From: Arthrobacter bambusae
Lineage (GTDB): Bacteria > Actinomycetota > Actinomycetes > Actinomycetales > Micrococcaceae
Reading direction: 5' to 3'
Length of the DNA: 64,000 nt
Assembly (NCBI RefSeq): GCF_022606295.1
Contig: NZ_JAHHZS010000003.1
Span: 181,157-245,156, forward strand
The first letter of the stretch is position 1. Every line of letters starts with the position of its first letter. Below are positions 17,491 through 27,746 of the stretch, one piece after another. The translations under genes and the position numbers were made by a program. The notes below the pieces were generated by a model. The model did no database searches, was not told where the DNA came from, and was given only the letters and a program-made list of their open reading frames with translations.

Positions 17491-17518
17491 TTGCGGGCGC
17501 GTCTTGGTACCCTAGATA
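17491..17518 (+). promoter_or_regulatory. Putative ffh promoter
   Basis: TTGCGG at 17491-17496 and TAGATA at 17513-17518 are spaced by 16 bases, in the divergent region between zwf (leftward from 17473) and ffh (rightward from 17625). The predicted leader is about 100 bases. The assignment is tentative. Confidence 0.35.
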
Positions 17519-17624
17519 GTCGAGTCCCTCAGTTGAGTCAGATTTGTTTGGGGCAGGAATCGTCAAGATATTGGTGCGTCGGAACGGCCGCCATTCGTAG
17601 ACCATTGAAAGAAGTGCACGGCGC

Positions 17625-19193
17625 GTGTTCAATTCACTCTCTGACCGGTTGACAGCAACCTTCAAGAATCTCCGTGGCAAGGGCCGCCTCACCGAGGCCG
17701 ACGTCGATGCCACCGTCCGGGAGATCCGGCGTGCCCTCTTGGACGCCGACGTTGCCGTGCCCGTAGTCCGCGAGTTCACAGCCCGCATCCGCGAACGCGC
17801 CCTGGGCGCGGAGGTGTCCGCTGCGCTGAACCCGAGCCAGCAGATCGTGAAGATCGTCAACGAGGAACTCCAGGAGATCCTCGGCGGCGAGACCCGTCGT
17901 ATCCGCTTGGCGAAGACCGGGCCCACCATCATCATGCTCGCCGGCTTGCAGGGTGCTGGTAAGACCACCCTCGCCGGCAAGCTTGCCAAGTGGCTCAAGG
18001 CCCAAGGCCACAGCCCCGTACTCGTTGCTGCCGATCTCCAGCGTCCCAACGCCGTGACGCAGCTCCAGATCGTCGGTGAACGCGCCGGCGTTCCTGTCTT
18101 CGCGCCGCACCCCGGGACCACCTCGGATCTGGACGTTCCCACCGGCGATCCGGTCGCCGTCGCACGCGCCGGCGTCGACGAAGCCCGCCAGAAGCTGCAC
18201 GACGTCGTGATCGTCGACACCGCGGGACGCCTCGGCGTCGACGCGGAAATGATGGACCAGGCGCGCCGCATCCGCCAGGCGATCATCCCGAACGAAGTGC
18301 TGTTCGTGATCGACTCCATGATCGGCCAGGACGCCGTCAACACGGCGGTTGCCTTCGATGAGGGCGTCAACTTCACGGGTGTCGTGCTGTCGAAGCTCGA
18401 CGGCGACGCCCGCGGCGGTGCCGCTCTCTCGGTCGCGTCCGTCACCGGAAAGCCGGTCATGTTCGCGTCCACCGGCGAAGGCCTGGACGACTTCGAACTG
18501 TTCCACCCGGACCGCATGGCTTCCCGCATCCTCGATATGGGTGACGTTCTTACCCTGATCGAGCAGGCCGAGAAGAACTGGGACAAGGACGAGGCTGCCC
18601 GGATGGCGAAGAAGTTCGCCGACCAGGAAGACTTCACGCTGGACGACTTCCTCGCCCAGATGCAGCAGATCCGCAACATGGGCTCCATGAAGAAAATGCT
18701 CATGATGATGCCGGGTGCGCAGAACATCCGCCAGCAGCTGGAGCAGTTCGATGAGCGGGAAATCGATCGCGTGGAGGCCATTGTCCGCTCCATGACCCCG
18801 CACGAGCGCTTGGCTCCGAAGATCATCAACGGTTCCCGCCGCGCCCGCATCGCCCGTGGTTCCGGTGTGCACGTCTCCGAGGTCAACGGCCTCCTGGAGC
18901 GTTTCGCCCAGGCCCAGAAGATGATGAAGAAGCTGGCCCAGGGCGGCGGCATGCCAGGGATGCCCGGCATACCCGGCCTCGGTGGCGGTTCCCGCAAGGC
19001 GAGCAAGAACGCGCCCAAGAAGAAGGCCCGTTCCGGAAACCCCGCCAAGGCTGCCCAGGAACTGCGCGACGCCGAGAACAAGCGGGCGAAGGCCGTTCGC
19101 ACCGGCGCGGCATTCGGTCAGCCTTCCGGCGACTTCGACCCCTCGCAGCTCAACCTGCCCAAGGGCTTCGACAAGTTCCTCGGCGGCAAGTAG
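17625..19193 (+). CDS. ffh: Signal recognition particle protein Ffh
   Basis: Ffh binds 4.5S RNA and signal sequences of nascent membrane and secreted proteins and docks with FtsY. The 522-residue product starts MFNSLSDRLTATFKNLRGKG and has the N domain and a GTPase with G1 GLQGAGKT at 107-114, DTAGRLGVD and SKLDGDARGG. The methionine-rich M domain follows, with the RNA-binding GSRRARIARGSG helix-turn-helix. After MMKKLAQ comes a Gly/Met/Pro then Lys/Ala-rich tail of about 80 residues, common in actinobacterial Ffh. The start is GTG 17625. A 66-bp palindrome begins 8 bases after the stop. Confidence 0.97.
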   Translation: MFNSLSDRLTATFKNLRGKGRLTEADVDATVREIRRALLDADVAVPVVREFTARIRERALGAEVSAALNPSQQIVKIVNEELQEILGGETRRIRLAKTGPTIIMLAGLQGAGKTTLAGKLAKWLKAQGHSPVLVAADLQRPNAVTQLQIVGERAGVPVFAPHPGTTSDLDVPTGDPVAVARAGVDEARQKLHDVVIVDTAGRLGVDAEMMDQARRIRQAIIPNEVLFVIDSMIGQDAVNTAVAFDEGVNFTGVVLSKLDGDARGGAALSVASVTGKPVMFASTGEGLDDFELFHPDRMASRILDMGDVLTLIEQAEKNWDKDEAARMAKKFADQEDFTLDDFLAQMQQIRNMGSMKKMLMMMPGAQNIRQQLEQFDEREIDRVEAIVRSMTPHERLAPKIINGSRRARIARGSGVHVSEVNGLLERFAQAQKMMKKLAQGGGMPGMPGIPGLGGGSRKASKNAPKKKARSGNPAKAAQELRDAENKRAKAVRTGAAFGQPSGDFDPSQLNLPKGFDKFLGGK

Positions 19194-19201
19194 CCGTCCC
19201 A

Positions 19202-19267
19202 CCCAACTGACTGGCAATACATGTCGTTTTGAGGGCTCGGAACGACAACAAATGCCAGTTAGTTGGG
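19202..19267. repeat. 66-bp imperfect palindrome, copy B (behind ffh)
   Basis: This element shares its exact length, its termini (CCCAACTGACTGGCA and TGCCAGTTAGTTGGG) and its internal TGTCGTTTT with the copy behind ftsY. Its arms are less perfectly complementary in the middle. It lies between ffh and the codirectional hydrolase gene, 8 bases after the ffh stop, and could terminate ffh transcription. Confidence 0.82.
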
Positions 19268-19296
19268 TTGTCGGCCCCGTGCCATAGGCTGGGGGA

Positions 19297-20046
19297 ATGC
19301 AAAAGCAGCGCGTTGTGTTCATCCATGGAGCAGGCACATTCGGCGCTGCCGCGTGGCCGAAACAACATGGCATGGCGCTGCAGTACGATGCGCTCTTCCT
19401 GAAACGCCACGGCTTCGATGCGCAGGCCGAGCCTTTGGAATCCGACGTTGCCGCCGATGTGGACATCATCCTCGAGTGCCTTGGAGCGCGGGAGGCCGCG
19501 TCAGCCCCCGGGCCGGCGCGTGGCGGCCACGTCGTGGCGCATTCCCAGGGCGCGATTTCCGCGATGTTGGCCGCAGTGGAACGGCCGGACCTGGTCCGGT
19601 CGCTCGTGCTCGTGGAACCGGCTTGTCTCTCATTGACGGCCGAATTGCCGGCCACTGCGGCTTACCGGGCACTCATGGAGCCGTTGTTCCGGGTCCGGCA
19701 CGAACTCAGCGATGACGATTACCAGCGCGAATTCGTCCGCCGCGCGTTTTCCTCGGAGGCAGCGGTTCTCAGCACACCCGAGGCCCGGCGTACCGCCCGG
19801 CGGCTGCGGCTCCAGGCAGCGCCGTGGGAAGCGCCCCTGCACATCGTGCCGGGAGTCCCCACGCTTGTCCTGACCGGTGGTTGGGAGCCCCTGTACGAAG
19901 AGATCGCCGGCTACTTGCAGGAAACCGGCGCCCTCCACCGCGTTGCGGCTGGAGGACACCGGCCTCATGATTCAGTTGAAGGAGACCGGATGATCCGGTC
20001 CTTCATCGCGGATGTCAGCCGCGCCGGATCAGCGCAGGCTTCCTGA
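19297..20046 (+). CDS. Alpha/beta-hydrolase fold protein
   Basis: The 249-residue product has an alpha/beta-hydrolase fold. The first strand carries the oxyanion segment VVFIHGAGTFG, the nucleophile elbow is AHSQGAIS (Ser of the GxSxG-like H-S-Q-G turn), and a late AAGGHRPHDS supplies a candidate catalytic His. PTLVLTGGWEPLYEE holds a candidate acid position. The substrate is unknown; esterase or haloalkane dehalogenase-like relatives share this layout. It reads toward thiC and ends 6 bases before the thiC stop. Confidence 0.75.
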   Translation: MQKQRVVFIHGAGTFGAAAWPKQHGMALQYDALFLKRHGFDAQAEPLESDVAADVDIILECLGAREAASAPGPARGGHVVAHSQGAISAMLAAVERPDLVRSLVLVEPACLSLTAELPATAAYRALMEPLFRVRHELSDDDYQREFVRRAFSSEAAVLSTPEARRTARRLRLQAAPWEAPLHIVPGVPTLVLTGGWEPLYEEIAGYLQETGALHRVAAGGHRPHDSVEGDRMIRSFIADVSRAGSAQAS

Positions 20047-20052
20047 CGTCAC

Positions 20053-22014
<1,962 letters not shown>

Positions 22015-22054
22015 TCACAGCCCCGGCGACGGCGCCTGAGTCTAGGGTGGATTC

Positions 22055-23149
22055 ATGGCGGAAATCATCGAATTCAGCGGCACCGTCCTCAGCGGGCCGG
22101 AAGAGGATCTGCGCGGCCTCTGGTCGGTCGACGGACGGCTGACCTTTGTCCGACCCCTCGCGAAGCCGGACGTCGTGCTGGACGGATGGGTGCTGCCCGG
22201 CTTGGTCGACGCGCATTGCCATGTTGGCTTGGGCAAGGGCGGAGCCGTCGACGAGGAGACTGCCCGCTTGCAGGCGACTGCGGACCGGAATGCCGGGACT
22301 CTCTTGATCCGCGACGCCGGTTCCGCGAGCGACACGCGCTGGCTGCAGCGCCGGACGGACATGCCGAGGATCATCCGGGCAGGCAGGCACATCGCGAGGC
22401 ATCGGCGGTACCTTCCCGGCCTGGCCGAGGAAGTCGAACCGGAGGATCTGGTGGAGGCGGTGCGCAAGCAGGCACGGTCCGGAGACGGCTGGGTCAAGAT
22501 CGTCGGGGACTGGATCGACCGCTCCGCCGGGGATCTCGGCCCGTCTTTTCCGGCGGCCATCGTCAAGGACGCCGTCGCGGCGGCGCACGACGAGGGGGCC
22601 CGGGTGACCGCCCATTGCTTCGCCGAAGGGACGATCGACGACATGCTCGACGCCGGCATCGACTGCATCGAGCACGCGACTGGTCTCCTCCCGCACCATA
22701 TTCCCCGGCTGCTGGACCAAGGCGTACCGATCGTCCCCACCCTCATCAACATTGCGACGTTCCCGGACATCGCGAAGCAGGCGGAAGCTAAGTTCCCCCG
22801 TTACGCCGCCCACATGATCGCGCTCTGGGAGCGTCGGCATGAGCGGGTCCTCGAGGCGTTCGACGCCGGAGTGCGGGTATATGCCGGAACCGACGCCGGC
22901 AGCGTCATCAAGCACGGCCGGATCGGCGAGGAGATCCTGGAACTGCACCAGGCGGGCCTGCCGACGGCCGCCGCGCTCGACGCCGCCTGCTGGTCCGCCC
23001 GCGAGTGGCTGGGTGCCGAAGGCATCAGCGAAGGCGCCAGTGCCGACGTCGTGCTCTACGCAAACGATCCCCGCGCGTCCCTTGAAGCGGTGCTGAAGCC
23101 GCAATGCACCGTGTTGCGGGGACACCTTTCCGGAAGTGCCGGGCATTAG
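22055..23149 (+). CDS. Metal-dependent amidohydrolase
   Basis: The 364-residue product belongs to the amidohydrolase superfamily (imidazolonepropionase / prolidase-like group). Metal ligands are visible in LVDAHCHVG (HxH), in TAHCFAEG, in DCIEHATGL and in YAGTDAGS (final Asp). WVKIVGDW offers a possible bridging Lys. The N- and C-terminal beta-sandwich segments (ADVVLYANDP) are present. The substrate is unknown. It is divergent from thiC, with the TPP riboswitch between them. The start ATG 22055 is the first of the frame. Confidence 0.85.
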   Translation: MAEIIEFSGTVLSGPEEDLRGLWSVDGRLTFVRPLAKPDVVLDGWVLPGLVDAHCHVGLGKGGAVDEETARLQATADRNAGTLLIRDAGSASDTRWLQRRTDMPRIIRAGRHIARHRRYLPGLAEEVEPEDLVEAVRKQARSGDGWVKIVGDWIDRSAGDLGPSFPAAIVKDAVAAAHDEGARVTAHCFAEGTIDDMLDAGIDCIEHATGLLPHHIPRLLDQGVPIVPTLINIATFPDIAKQAEAKFPRYAAHMIALWERRHERVLEAFDAGVRVYAGTDAGSVIKHGRIGEEILELHQAGLPTAAALDAACWSAREWLGAEGISEGASADVVLYANDPRASLEAVLKPQCTVLRGHLSGSAGH

Positions 23150-23156
23150 GAATAAA

Positions 23157-23186
23157 TTGAAGCTTCAAGTAATTTAGATGTATAGA
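23157..23186 (+). promoter_or_regulatory. Promoter with overlapping palindromic operator upstream of the VOC gene
   Basis: A perfect 12-bp palindrome TTGAAGCTTCAA (23157-23168) overlaps the candidate -35 TTGAAG. A -10 TATAGA at 23181-23186 is 18 bases downstream. Similar TTGAA-type dyads are typical of MarR-family repressors that control ring-cleaving dioxygenase genes. No MarR gene is in the window, so the regulator is inferred only. Confidence 0.45.
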
Positions 23187-23227
23187 GGTTGCCGAAGGGC
23201 GGCGCCGCAAAAAGCCGGGAGTTACAC

Positions 23228-24106
23228 ATGACCATCACCTCCAGCCAGGATCTCCTTCCTGCCGAACTCACCATGGGCACCGTCATGCTCAAAGTGGGGG
23301 ACATGAAGCTCATGGGCGACTACTACCAACGGGCGCTCGGCCTGGACATCGTCGCCGAGCAAGACGGCGGACTCTACTTCGGCCGGCTCGGCAAGCCGTT
23401 GGTGCACCTCGCTCCCGCCTCCGGGCTCCAGATCCCGGGCCGCGGAGAGGCCGGACTCTTCCACACGGCTCTGCTCTTCGCGGACCAGTCCTCGCTCGCC
23501 GCAACTGTTGCCTCCGCAGCGCAGTACGAGCCCCACGCTTTTGTCGGCAGCGCAGACCACCTGGTCAGCGAGGCCTTCTACTTCACCGACCCCGAGGGCA
23601 ACGGAATCGAGCTCTACTACGACAAGCCCCGCGAGGGGTGGGAGTGGAACGGCGGTTCGGTCGTCATGGACAGCCTGCCGCTCCCGCCGCAGCGCTACCT
23701 CCAGCAGTACCTGAGCGAAACGGCGGTGGCCGGCCAGCATGAGGCGGGCGCCGGCGTCGGGCATGTCCACCTCCAAGTGGGGGACGTCAAGACCGCCCAT
23801 GACTTCTACGTCGACACCTTGGGCTTCGAGCAGACGGCCGGCTGGCACGGGCAGGCACTGTTCGTCTCCGCCGGGGGCTACCACCACCACATGGCCATGA
23901 ACGTCTGGAACAGCCGCGGCGCAGGTCCGCGCAAGGACACGCTCGGTCTCGGCGAGGTGGTCATTGAAGTGCCGTCAGGCGACGACGTCGGCGCGCTCGC
24001 CGACCGCCTCAAGGTTGCCGGCATCGCCTCCCACCACACCGGCCAGGAGCTGCGCTTCGAGGACCCGTGGCGCAACCGGCTGCGCGTCGCCGTCCGCTAC
24101 GCTTGA
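23228..24106 (+). CDS. Two-module VOC (glyoxalase/catechol dioxygenase-like) protein
   Basis: The 292-residue product has two vicinal-oxygen-chelate halves. The first starts MGTVMLKVGDMKLMGDYYQRALGL and ends in FTDPEGNGIELYYDKP; the second starts HVHLQVGDVKTAHDFYVDTLGF and ends EDPWRNRLRVAV. This resembles CatE-type catechol 2,3-dioxygenase / MhqO-like proteins. The metal ligands expected are His of HVHLQV, a His in HHHMAMNVW, and a Glu near the C-terminus, where the GNGIELYY Glu of module one is clear. The C-terminal motif DPWRNRLR has lost the usual DPxGNxIE form, so activity is uncertain. ATG 23228 is chosen. Confidence 0.82.
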   Translation: MTITSSQDLLPAELTMGTVMLKVGDMKLMGDYYQRALGLDIVAEQDGGLYFGRLGKPLVHLAPASGLQIPGRGEAGLFHTALLFADQSSLAATVASAAQYEPHAFVGSADHLVSEAFYFTDPEGNGIELYYDKPREGWEWNGGSVVMDSLPLPPQRYLQQYLSETAVAGQHEAGAGVGHVHLQVGDVKTAHDFYVDTLGFEQTAGWHGQALFVSAGGYHHHMAMNVWNSRGAGPRKDTLGLGEVVIEVPSGDDVGALADRLKVAGIASHHTGQELRFEDPWRNRLRVAVRYA

Positions 24107-24176
24107 TCCGACGGTGTGGCGCATTTCGGCCGCCGCGCCGCAGCTCCGTCGCCACGAATGAATGAGAGTAGTTTCC

Positions 24177-24620
24177 ATGGGCTTTGCTGAAATCTTTGTT
24201 GCCACCCACGATGAAGCACTCAAGAGGGCCGCTGCCCTGGAGAAGGGCAGTGACGTATCCGGCGCCGCGGTCCGGATCCCCGGAATCAGCGATTTCGAAG
24301 TAGAACAACTTGGCGACCTCGCTGGCACGGCCGTGCATGCGGCTGGCGCCGACTATGAGCTCGCTTTGGTGGACGTCGCCAGTGACGCCTTGCTCGGCGT
24401 CCCCGAAGCCATGGTGCGGGCCCTGTCCGAGCTGCTCAGCTACGAGACCGAGGGAGAAGGAAGCATCCTCGACGAGGTCGCCGAACGCTGGGCGGCCCAA
24501 GAGGACATGCCCTTCGATGCCCAACAGTCCCGGCTGTACGTCCAGCAGTTGGCGGCGCTCGCGAGCGACGTCGAAAAGGCCGAACGTGCCGGCCTCTACG
24601 TCTGGTCCGCCGAGCAGTAG
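24177..24620 (+). CDS. Small conserved protein of unknown function
   Basis: This is a soluble acidic protein of 147 residues with no signal peptide or membrane segment. It starts [21 protein letters not shown] and has a helix-rich C-terminal half ([31 protein letters not shown]). I do not recognise the family; the N-terminal strand-helix pattern resembles small actinobacterial immunity-like or YwqJ-type proteins but this is not secure. ATG 24177 is preferred over ATG 24162. It lies between the VOC gene and the rpsP operon with its own gaps on both sides. Confidence 0.7.
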   Translation: MGFAEIFVATHDEALKRAAALEKGSDVSGAAVRIPGISDFEVEQLGDLAGTAVHAAGADYELALVDVASDALLGVPEAMVRALSELLSYETEGEGSILDEVAERWAAQEDMPFDAQQSRLYVQQLAALASDVEKAERAGLYVWSAEQ

Positions 24621-24816
24621 AGCCGCGTTAAACCCGCCGCACGGACCGCGCGTTCGAAATACTGTCTGCCATCTGGCACAATGGACAGGTACTCGATCTG
24701 CGCGGCCCCTCTCTCCGTGTGTGCATCTTGTCCTTTGGAACCCTCAAGTATGGCCCGCCCCACGGGTGCAGAACGACGGGCTCAACCCCGTTTCAGAAAC
24801 AGGAGTGACCACAAAA

Positions 24817-25239
24817 GTGGCCGTAAAGATTCGCCTTAAGCGCTTCGGTAAGATGCGCGCACCGTACTACCGCATCGTCGTCATGGACTCCCGCGCCAAG
24901 CGCGATGGCCGTGCGATTGAAGAAATCGGCAAGTACCACCCCACCGAAGAGCCCTCGTACATCGAGGTTGTCTCCGAGCGTGCACAGTACTGGCTGTCCG
25001 TCGGCGCCCAGCCGACCGAGCAGGTCGCTGCGATCCTCAAGATCACCGGTGACTGGCAGAAGTTCAAGGGCCTCCCGGGCCAGGAAGGCACGCTGAAGAC
25101 CAAGGTCGCCAAGCCTGCTTTCGTTGCACCGGAGAAGGGTTCCGTCATCATCCCGGAAGCCATCACCAAGAAGGCCAAGCAGTCGGAAGCAACTGAAGCT
25201 CCCGCTGACGCTGAAGCAGAGACCACCGAGGCTGAGTAA
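24817..25239 (+). CDS. rpsP: 30S ribosomal protein S16
   Basis: S16 is needed for small-subunit assembly. The 140-residue product begins [26 protein letters not shown], the family signature. A C-terminal extension of about 50 residues rich in Lys, Ala and Glu is usual in actinobacteria. GTG 24817 is the conserved start; the same frame is open upstream across the preceding gene but that part is not coding in this frame. It begins the rpsP-KH-rimM-trmD-rplS cluster; the KH gene starts right after its stop. Confidence 0.96.
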   Translation: MAVKIRLKRFGKMRAPYYRIVVMDSRAKRDGRAIEEIGKYHPTEEPSYIEVVSERAQYWLSVGAQPTEQVAAILKITGDWQKFKGLPGQEGTLKTKVAKPAFVAPEKGSVIIPEAITKKAKQSEATEAPADAEAETTEAE

Positions 25240-25240
25240 A

Positions 25241-25483
25241 TTGCTGGCAGAAGCGCTCGAGCACTTGGTCCGCGGGATCGTTGACAGCCCTGAGGACGTC
25301 AAGGTCAGTGCCAAGAACAACCGCCGCGGGGAATCCCTCGAGGTGCGTGTTCACCAGGATGACCTCGGACGGGTGATCGGTCGCCAGGGTCGCACCGCAC
25401 GCGCTTTGCGCACCGTGATTGCGGCACTGGCAGGCGGCGAGCAGGTCAGGGTCGACGTCGTCGACACCGACCGCCGCCGGTAA
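25241..25483 (+). CDS. KH-domain RNA-binding protein (KhpA/YlqC family)
   Basis: KhpA-type proteins bind RNA, often as a partner of KhpB/Jag, and influence cell elongation in some Gram-positives. The 80-residue product is a single KH domain with the GxxG loop in GRVIGRQGRTARALR. The start is TTG 25241, one base after the rpsP stop, giving translational coupling. It ends 26 bases before an intrinsic-terminator-like hairpin. Confidence 0.92.
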   Translation: MLAEALEHLVRGIVDSPEDVKVSAKNNRRGESLEVRVHQDDLGRVIGRQGRTARALRTVIAALAGGEQVRVDVVDTDRRR

Positions 25484-25509
25484 CGCGCTCAGCAATACTT
25501 GTCTTAGAT

Positions 25510-25552
25510 CCGGCCCCTTCACCAGATTATGGTGGAGGGGCCGGCTTGTTTT
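25510..25552 (+). terminator. Intrinsic terminator between the KH gene and rimM
   Basis: A 14-bp stem (CCGGCCCCTTCACC with its complement, one G-T wobble) and a 7-base loop are followed by CTTGTTTT. This is a textbook Rho-independent terminator placed inside the ribosomal cluster, so rpsP-KH may be made in excess over rimM-trmD by partial read-through. Confidence 0.75.
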
Positions 25553-25609
25553 ACGAGCAAATCCCCAGTCCTGGTCCACGTCGGCCCAGCGAAGAAACCA
25601 GAGGAACAC

Positions 25610-26173
25610 ATGCAGCTCCAGGTCGCCCGAATCGGCAAGCCCCACGGAATCCGCGGCGAAGTCACCGTCCAGGTGCTCACTGACGCCCCCGGCGATCGTT
25701 TCGTCCCTGGGACCGAATTCGTGGTGGAGCCCGCAAAGGCCGGTCCCTTGACCATCATCAGCGCCCGGTGGAACAAGGACATCCTGTTGCTCGGTTTCGA
25801 AGAGATCTCCACGCGCAACCAGGCGGAGGAAATCCGCGGCGCGAAGCTGTTCATCGAGACGGAAGAGCTGGAAGAGGACGACGACGAAGGCTGGTACGAG
25901 CATGAGCTCGTCGGCCTTGAGGTGCGGGTCGGCTCGCAGGCCGTAGGCAAAGTGACCGCACTCAACACCATGCCGGTCCAGGACCTGCTGGTCATTGAAG
26001 ACGCGGACGGCAAGGAAATCCTGGTGCCTTTCGTCGAGGAAATCGTGCCCGAGGTCAACATCGAGGACGGCTACGTGTTGCTCACCCCGCCGCCGGGCCT
26101 CTTCGAACTGAATACCGAAGCTTCCGCCGGCGACGCGGAAGAGGACGATGCCGACACCAAGGATGACGCGTAG
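25610..26173 (+). CDS. rimM: Ribosome maturation factor RimM
   Basis: RimM binds S19 and helps 30S head assembly. The 187-residue product starts MQLQVARIGKPHGIRGEVTV, the family motif, then has the PRC-barrel-like second domain (WYEHELVGLEVR to LVPFVEEIVPEVN). An acidic tail of about 25 residues ends the protein. ATG 25610 has GAGGA directly upstream; an in-frame start at 25529 would place the terminator hairpin in the coding sequence and is rejected. Its stop TAG abuts the trmD ATG. Confidence 0.95.
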   Translation: MQLQVARIGKPHGIRGEVTVQVLTDAPGDRFVPGTEFVVEPAKAGPLTIISARWNKDILLLGFEEISTRNQAEEIRGAKLFIETEELEEDDDEGWYEHELVGLEVRVGSQAVGKVTALNTMPVQDLLVIEDADGKEILVPFVEEIVPEVNIEDGYVLLTPPPGLFELNTEASAGDAEEDDADTKDDA

Positions 26174-27019
26174 ATGCGCATCGATGTCGTCAGCATCTTC
26201 CCCGAGTACCTGGCGCCGCTCGAGCTTTCCCTCATAGGCAAGGCCCGTCAGGATGGGCTCTTGGAGCTCAATGTCCATGACTTGAGGACTTTCACCACGG
26301 ACAAGCATCGCACGGTGGATGACACTCCGTATGGTGGCGGCGCGGGCATGGTCATGAAGCCCGAGCCCTGGGCCCAGGCCCTGGAATCCATCGCCGACGC
26401 GCGAAGTGCCGAGGCCGGAACTGCCGCAACTGAGCCCTCATCGGACGTGCCGAAGAAAAAGCCGGTCCTGATCGTCCCGTCGCCCGCGGGGGAGCGCTTC
26501 AACCAGGCCCTCGCCTATGAGCTTGCCGAGGAAGATCAGCTCGTTTTCGCCTGCGGCCGCTATGAAGGCATTGACGAGCGCGTCATGGAATGGGCGGCAG
26601 GGCACTTCACCGTCCGTCCGGTCAGCTTGGGCGACTATGTCCTCAACGGCGGGGAGGTGGCAGTCCTGGCCATGGTCGAGGCCATCGGACGATTGCTTCC
26701 GGGTGTCGTCGGCAATCCCGAATCGTTGGTGGAGGAATCCCATTCGGACGGCTTGCTCGAGTACCCCGTCTACACGAAGCCCTCGTCCTGGCGCGATCGT
26801 GACGTGCCTGCCGTCCTTTTGAGCGGCAACCACGGCAGGATTGCACAGTGGCGACGCCACGAACAATTCCGCCGCACGGCGGAACGCCGCCCGGACCTCC
26901 TCGCAGAGTTCGACGCCGGCCGCCTGACGCGCGCGGACCGCACGGCTTTCGGCGAACTCGGGTACGACGTCGTCGACGGCCGGCTGCGACGCCGCCCGGA
27001 CAGTGAACTCCCGGCCTGA
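26174..27019 (+). CDS. trmD: tRNA (guanine37-N1)-methyltransferase TrmD
   Basis: TrmD makes m1G37 next to the anticodon and prevents +1 frameshifting. The 281-residue product starts [13 protein letters not shown], has [13 protein letters not shown], and carries the trefoil-knot SAM-binding segment [15 protein letters not shown] followed by the variable loop and EYPVYTKP. A 15-residue Ala/Glu-rich insertion around residue 80 is common in Arthrobacter relatives. It starts immediately after the rimM stop. Confidence 0.96.
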   Translation: MRIDVVSIFPEYLAPLELSLIGKARQDGLLELNVHDLRTFTTDKHRTVDDTPYGGGAGMVMKPEPWAQALESIADARSAEAGTAATEPSSDVPKKKPVLIVPSPAGERFNQALAYELAEEDQLVFACGRYEGIDERVMEWAAGHFTVRPVSLGDYVLNGGEVAVLAMVEAIGRLLPGVVGNPESLVEESHSDGLLEYPVYTKPSSWRDRDVPAVLLSGNHGRIAQWRRHEQFRRTAERRPDLLAEFDAGRLTRADRTAFGELGYDVVDGRLRRRPDSELPA

Positions 27020-27308
27020 GCCTCCCGCCGTCGGGCAGCCTCATCCGCCAGCCTTCCGCGGGAACCGGGCCGCATTCGCGGGATTGGCCGGAACTCCCGC
27101 GGTGTGGCAGAATTAACCCTTGTGTCTACTGGGTTCGCACCTGCCACAGGGGGAGCGTCACCAACAGCCTGACAACCCGGAACCGCCAATCAGTGGTGGT
27201 ACCGGACTTTGAAAATCTTCGGCGGTAATTTCCGGACGGTATTGCGCCCCGGGCTTGACCGCCGTGACCCAAAGTGGATGACCTGTGGCGTTCACCAGGA
27301 GTGGATTA
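27020..27308 (+). other. Leader region of rplS
   Basis: This 289-base gap between trmD and rplS has no coding capacity I can support. It contains an imperfect dyad around 27178-27207 (CCGGAACCGCC, a short loop, then GTGGTGGTACCGG). The spacing and the dyad suggest a separate promoter and a structured 5' leader for L19, but no known leader family was recognised. Confidence 0.35.
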
Positions 27309-27668
27309 ATGCATATCCTCGATAGCGTAGATGCAGCTTCGCTGCGTAACGATGTTCCCGAGTTCCGCGCGGGTGACACCATCAAGGTTCACGTGAACAT
27401 CATCGAAGGCAAGAACTCCCGTGTCCAGGTCTTCCAGGGCTTCGTCCTGGGCCGCCAGGGTGACGGCGTTCGCGAAACCTTCACGGTCCGCAAGGTTTCC
27501 TTCGGTGTCGGCGTGGAGCGTACCTTCCCGGTTCACTCCCCGATCATCGAGAAGATCGAGGTCGTCACCAAGGGTGACGTCCGCCGCGCCAAGCTCTACT
27601 ACATGCGCGCACTGCGCGGCAAGGCTGCGAAGATCAAGGAAAAGCGCGACTTCGCCACCGGCAAGTAG
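27309..27668 (+). CDS. rplS: 50S ribosomal protein L19
   Basis: L19 sits at the 30S-50S interface. The 119-residue product has the family core [26 protein letters not shown] and the motif [21 protein letters not shown]. The start is ATG 27309, preceded by CAGGAGTGG. A hairpin that looks like its terminator lies about 90 bases after the stop, already inside the next gene. Confidence 0.97.
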   Translation: MHILDSVDAASLRNDVPEFRAGDTIKVHVNIIEGKNSRVQVFQGFVLGRQGDGVRETFTVRKVSFGVGVERTFPVHSPIIEKIEVVTKGDVRRAKLYYMRALRGKAAKIKEKRDFATGK

Positions 27669-27746
27669 GTCTTTCGACCAACAGCGGGTCCTGGATTCGT
27701 GTCCGGCCTGCGCCGGAGAAATCCGCAACGCAACAGGAAACGAATC

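Noticed and set aside
17474..19102. Open frame on the minus strand continuing upstream of zwf through ffh (over 1600 bases)
   Set aside because: It is antisense to a clear ffh coding sequence, the residues are low-complexity Arg/Ser/Ala, and zwf has its normal N-terminus at 17473.
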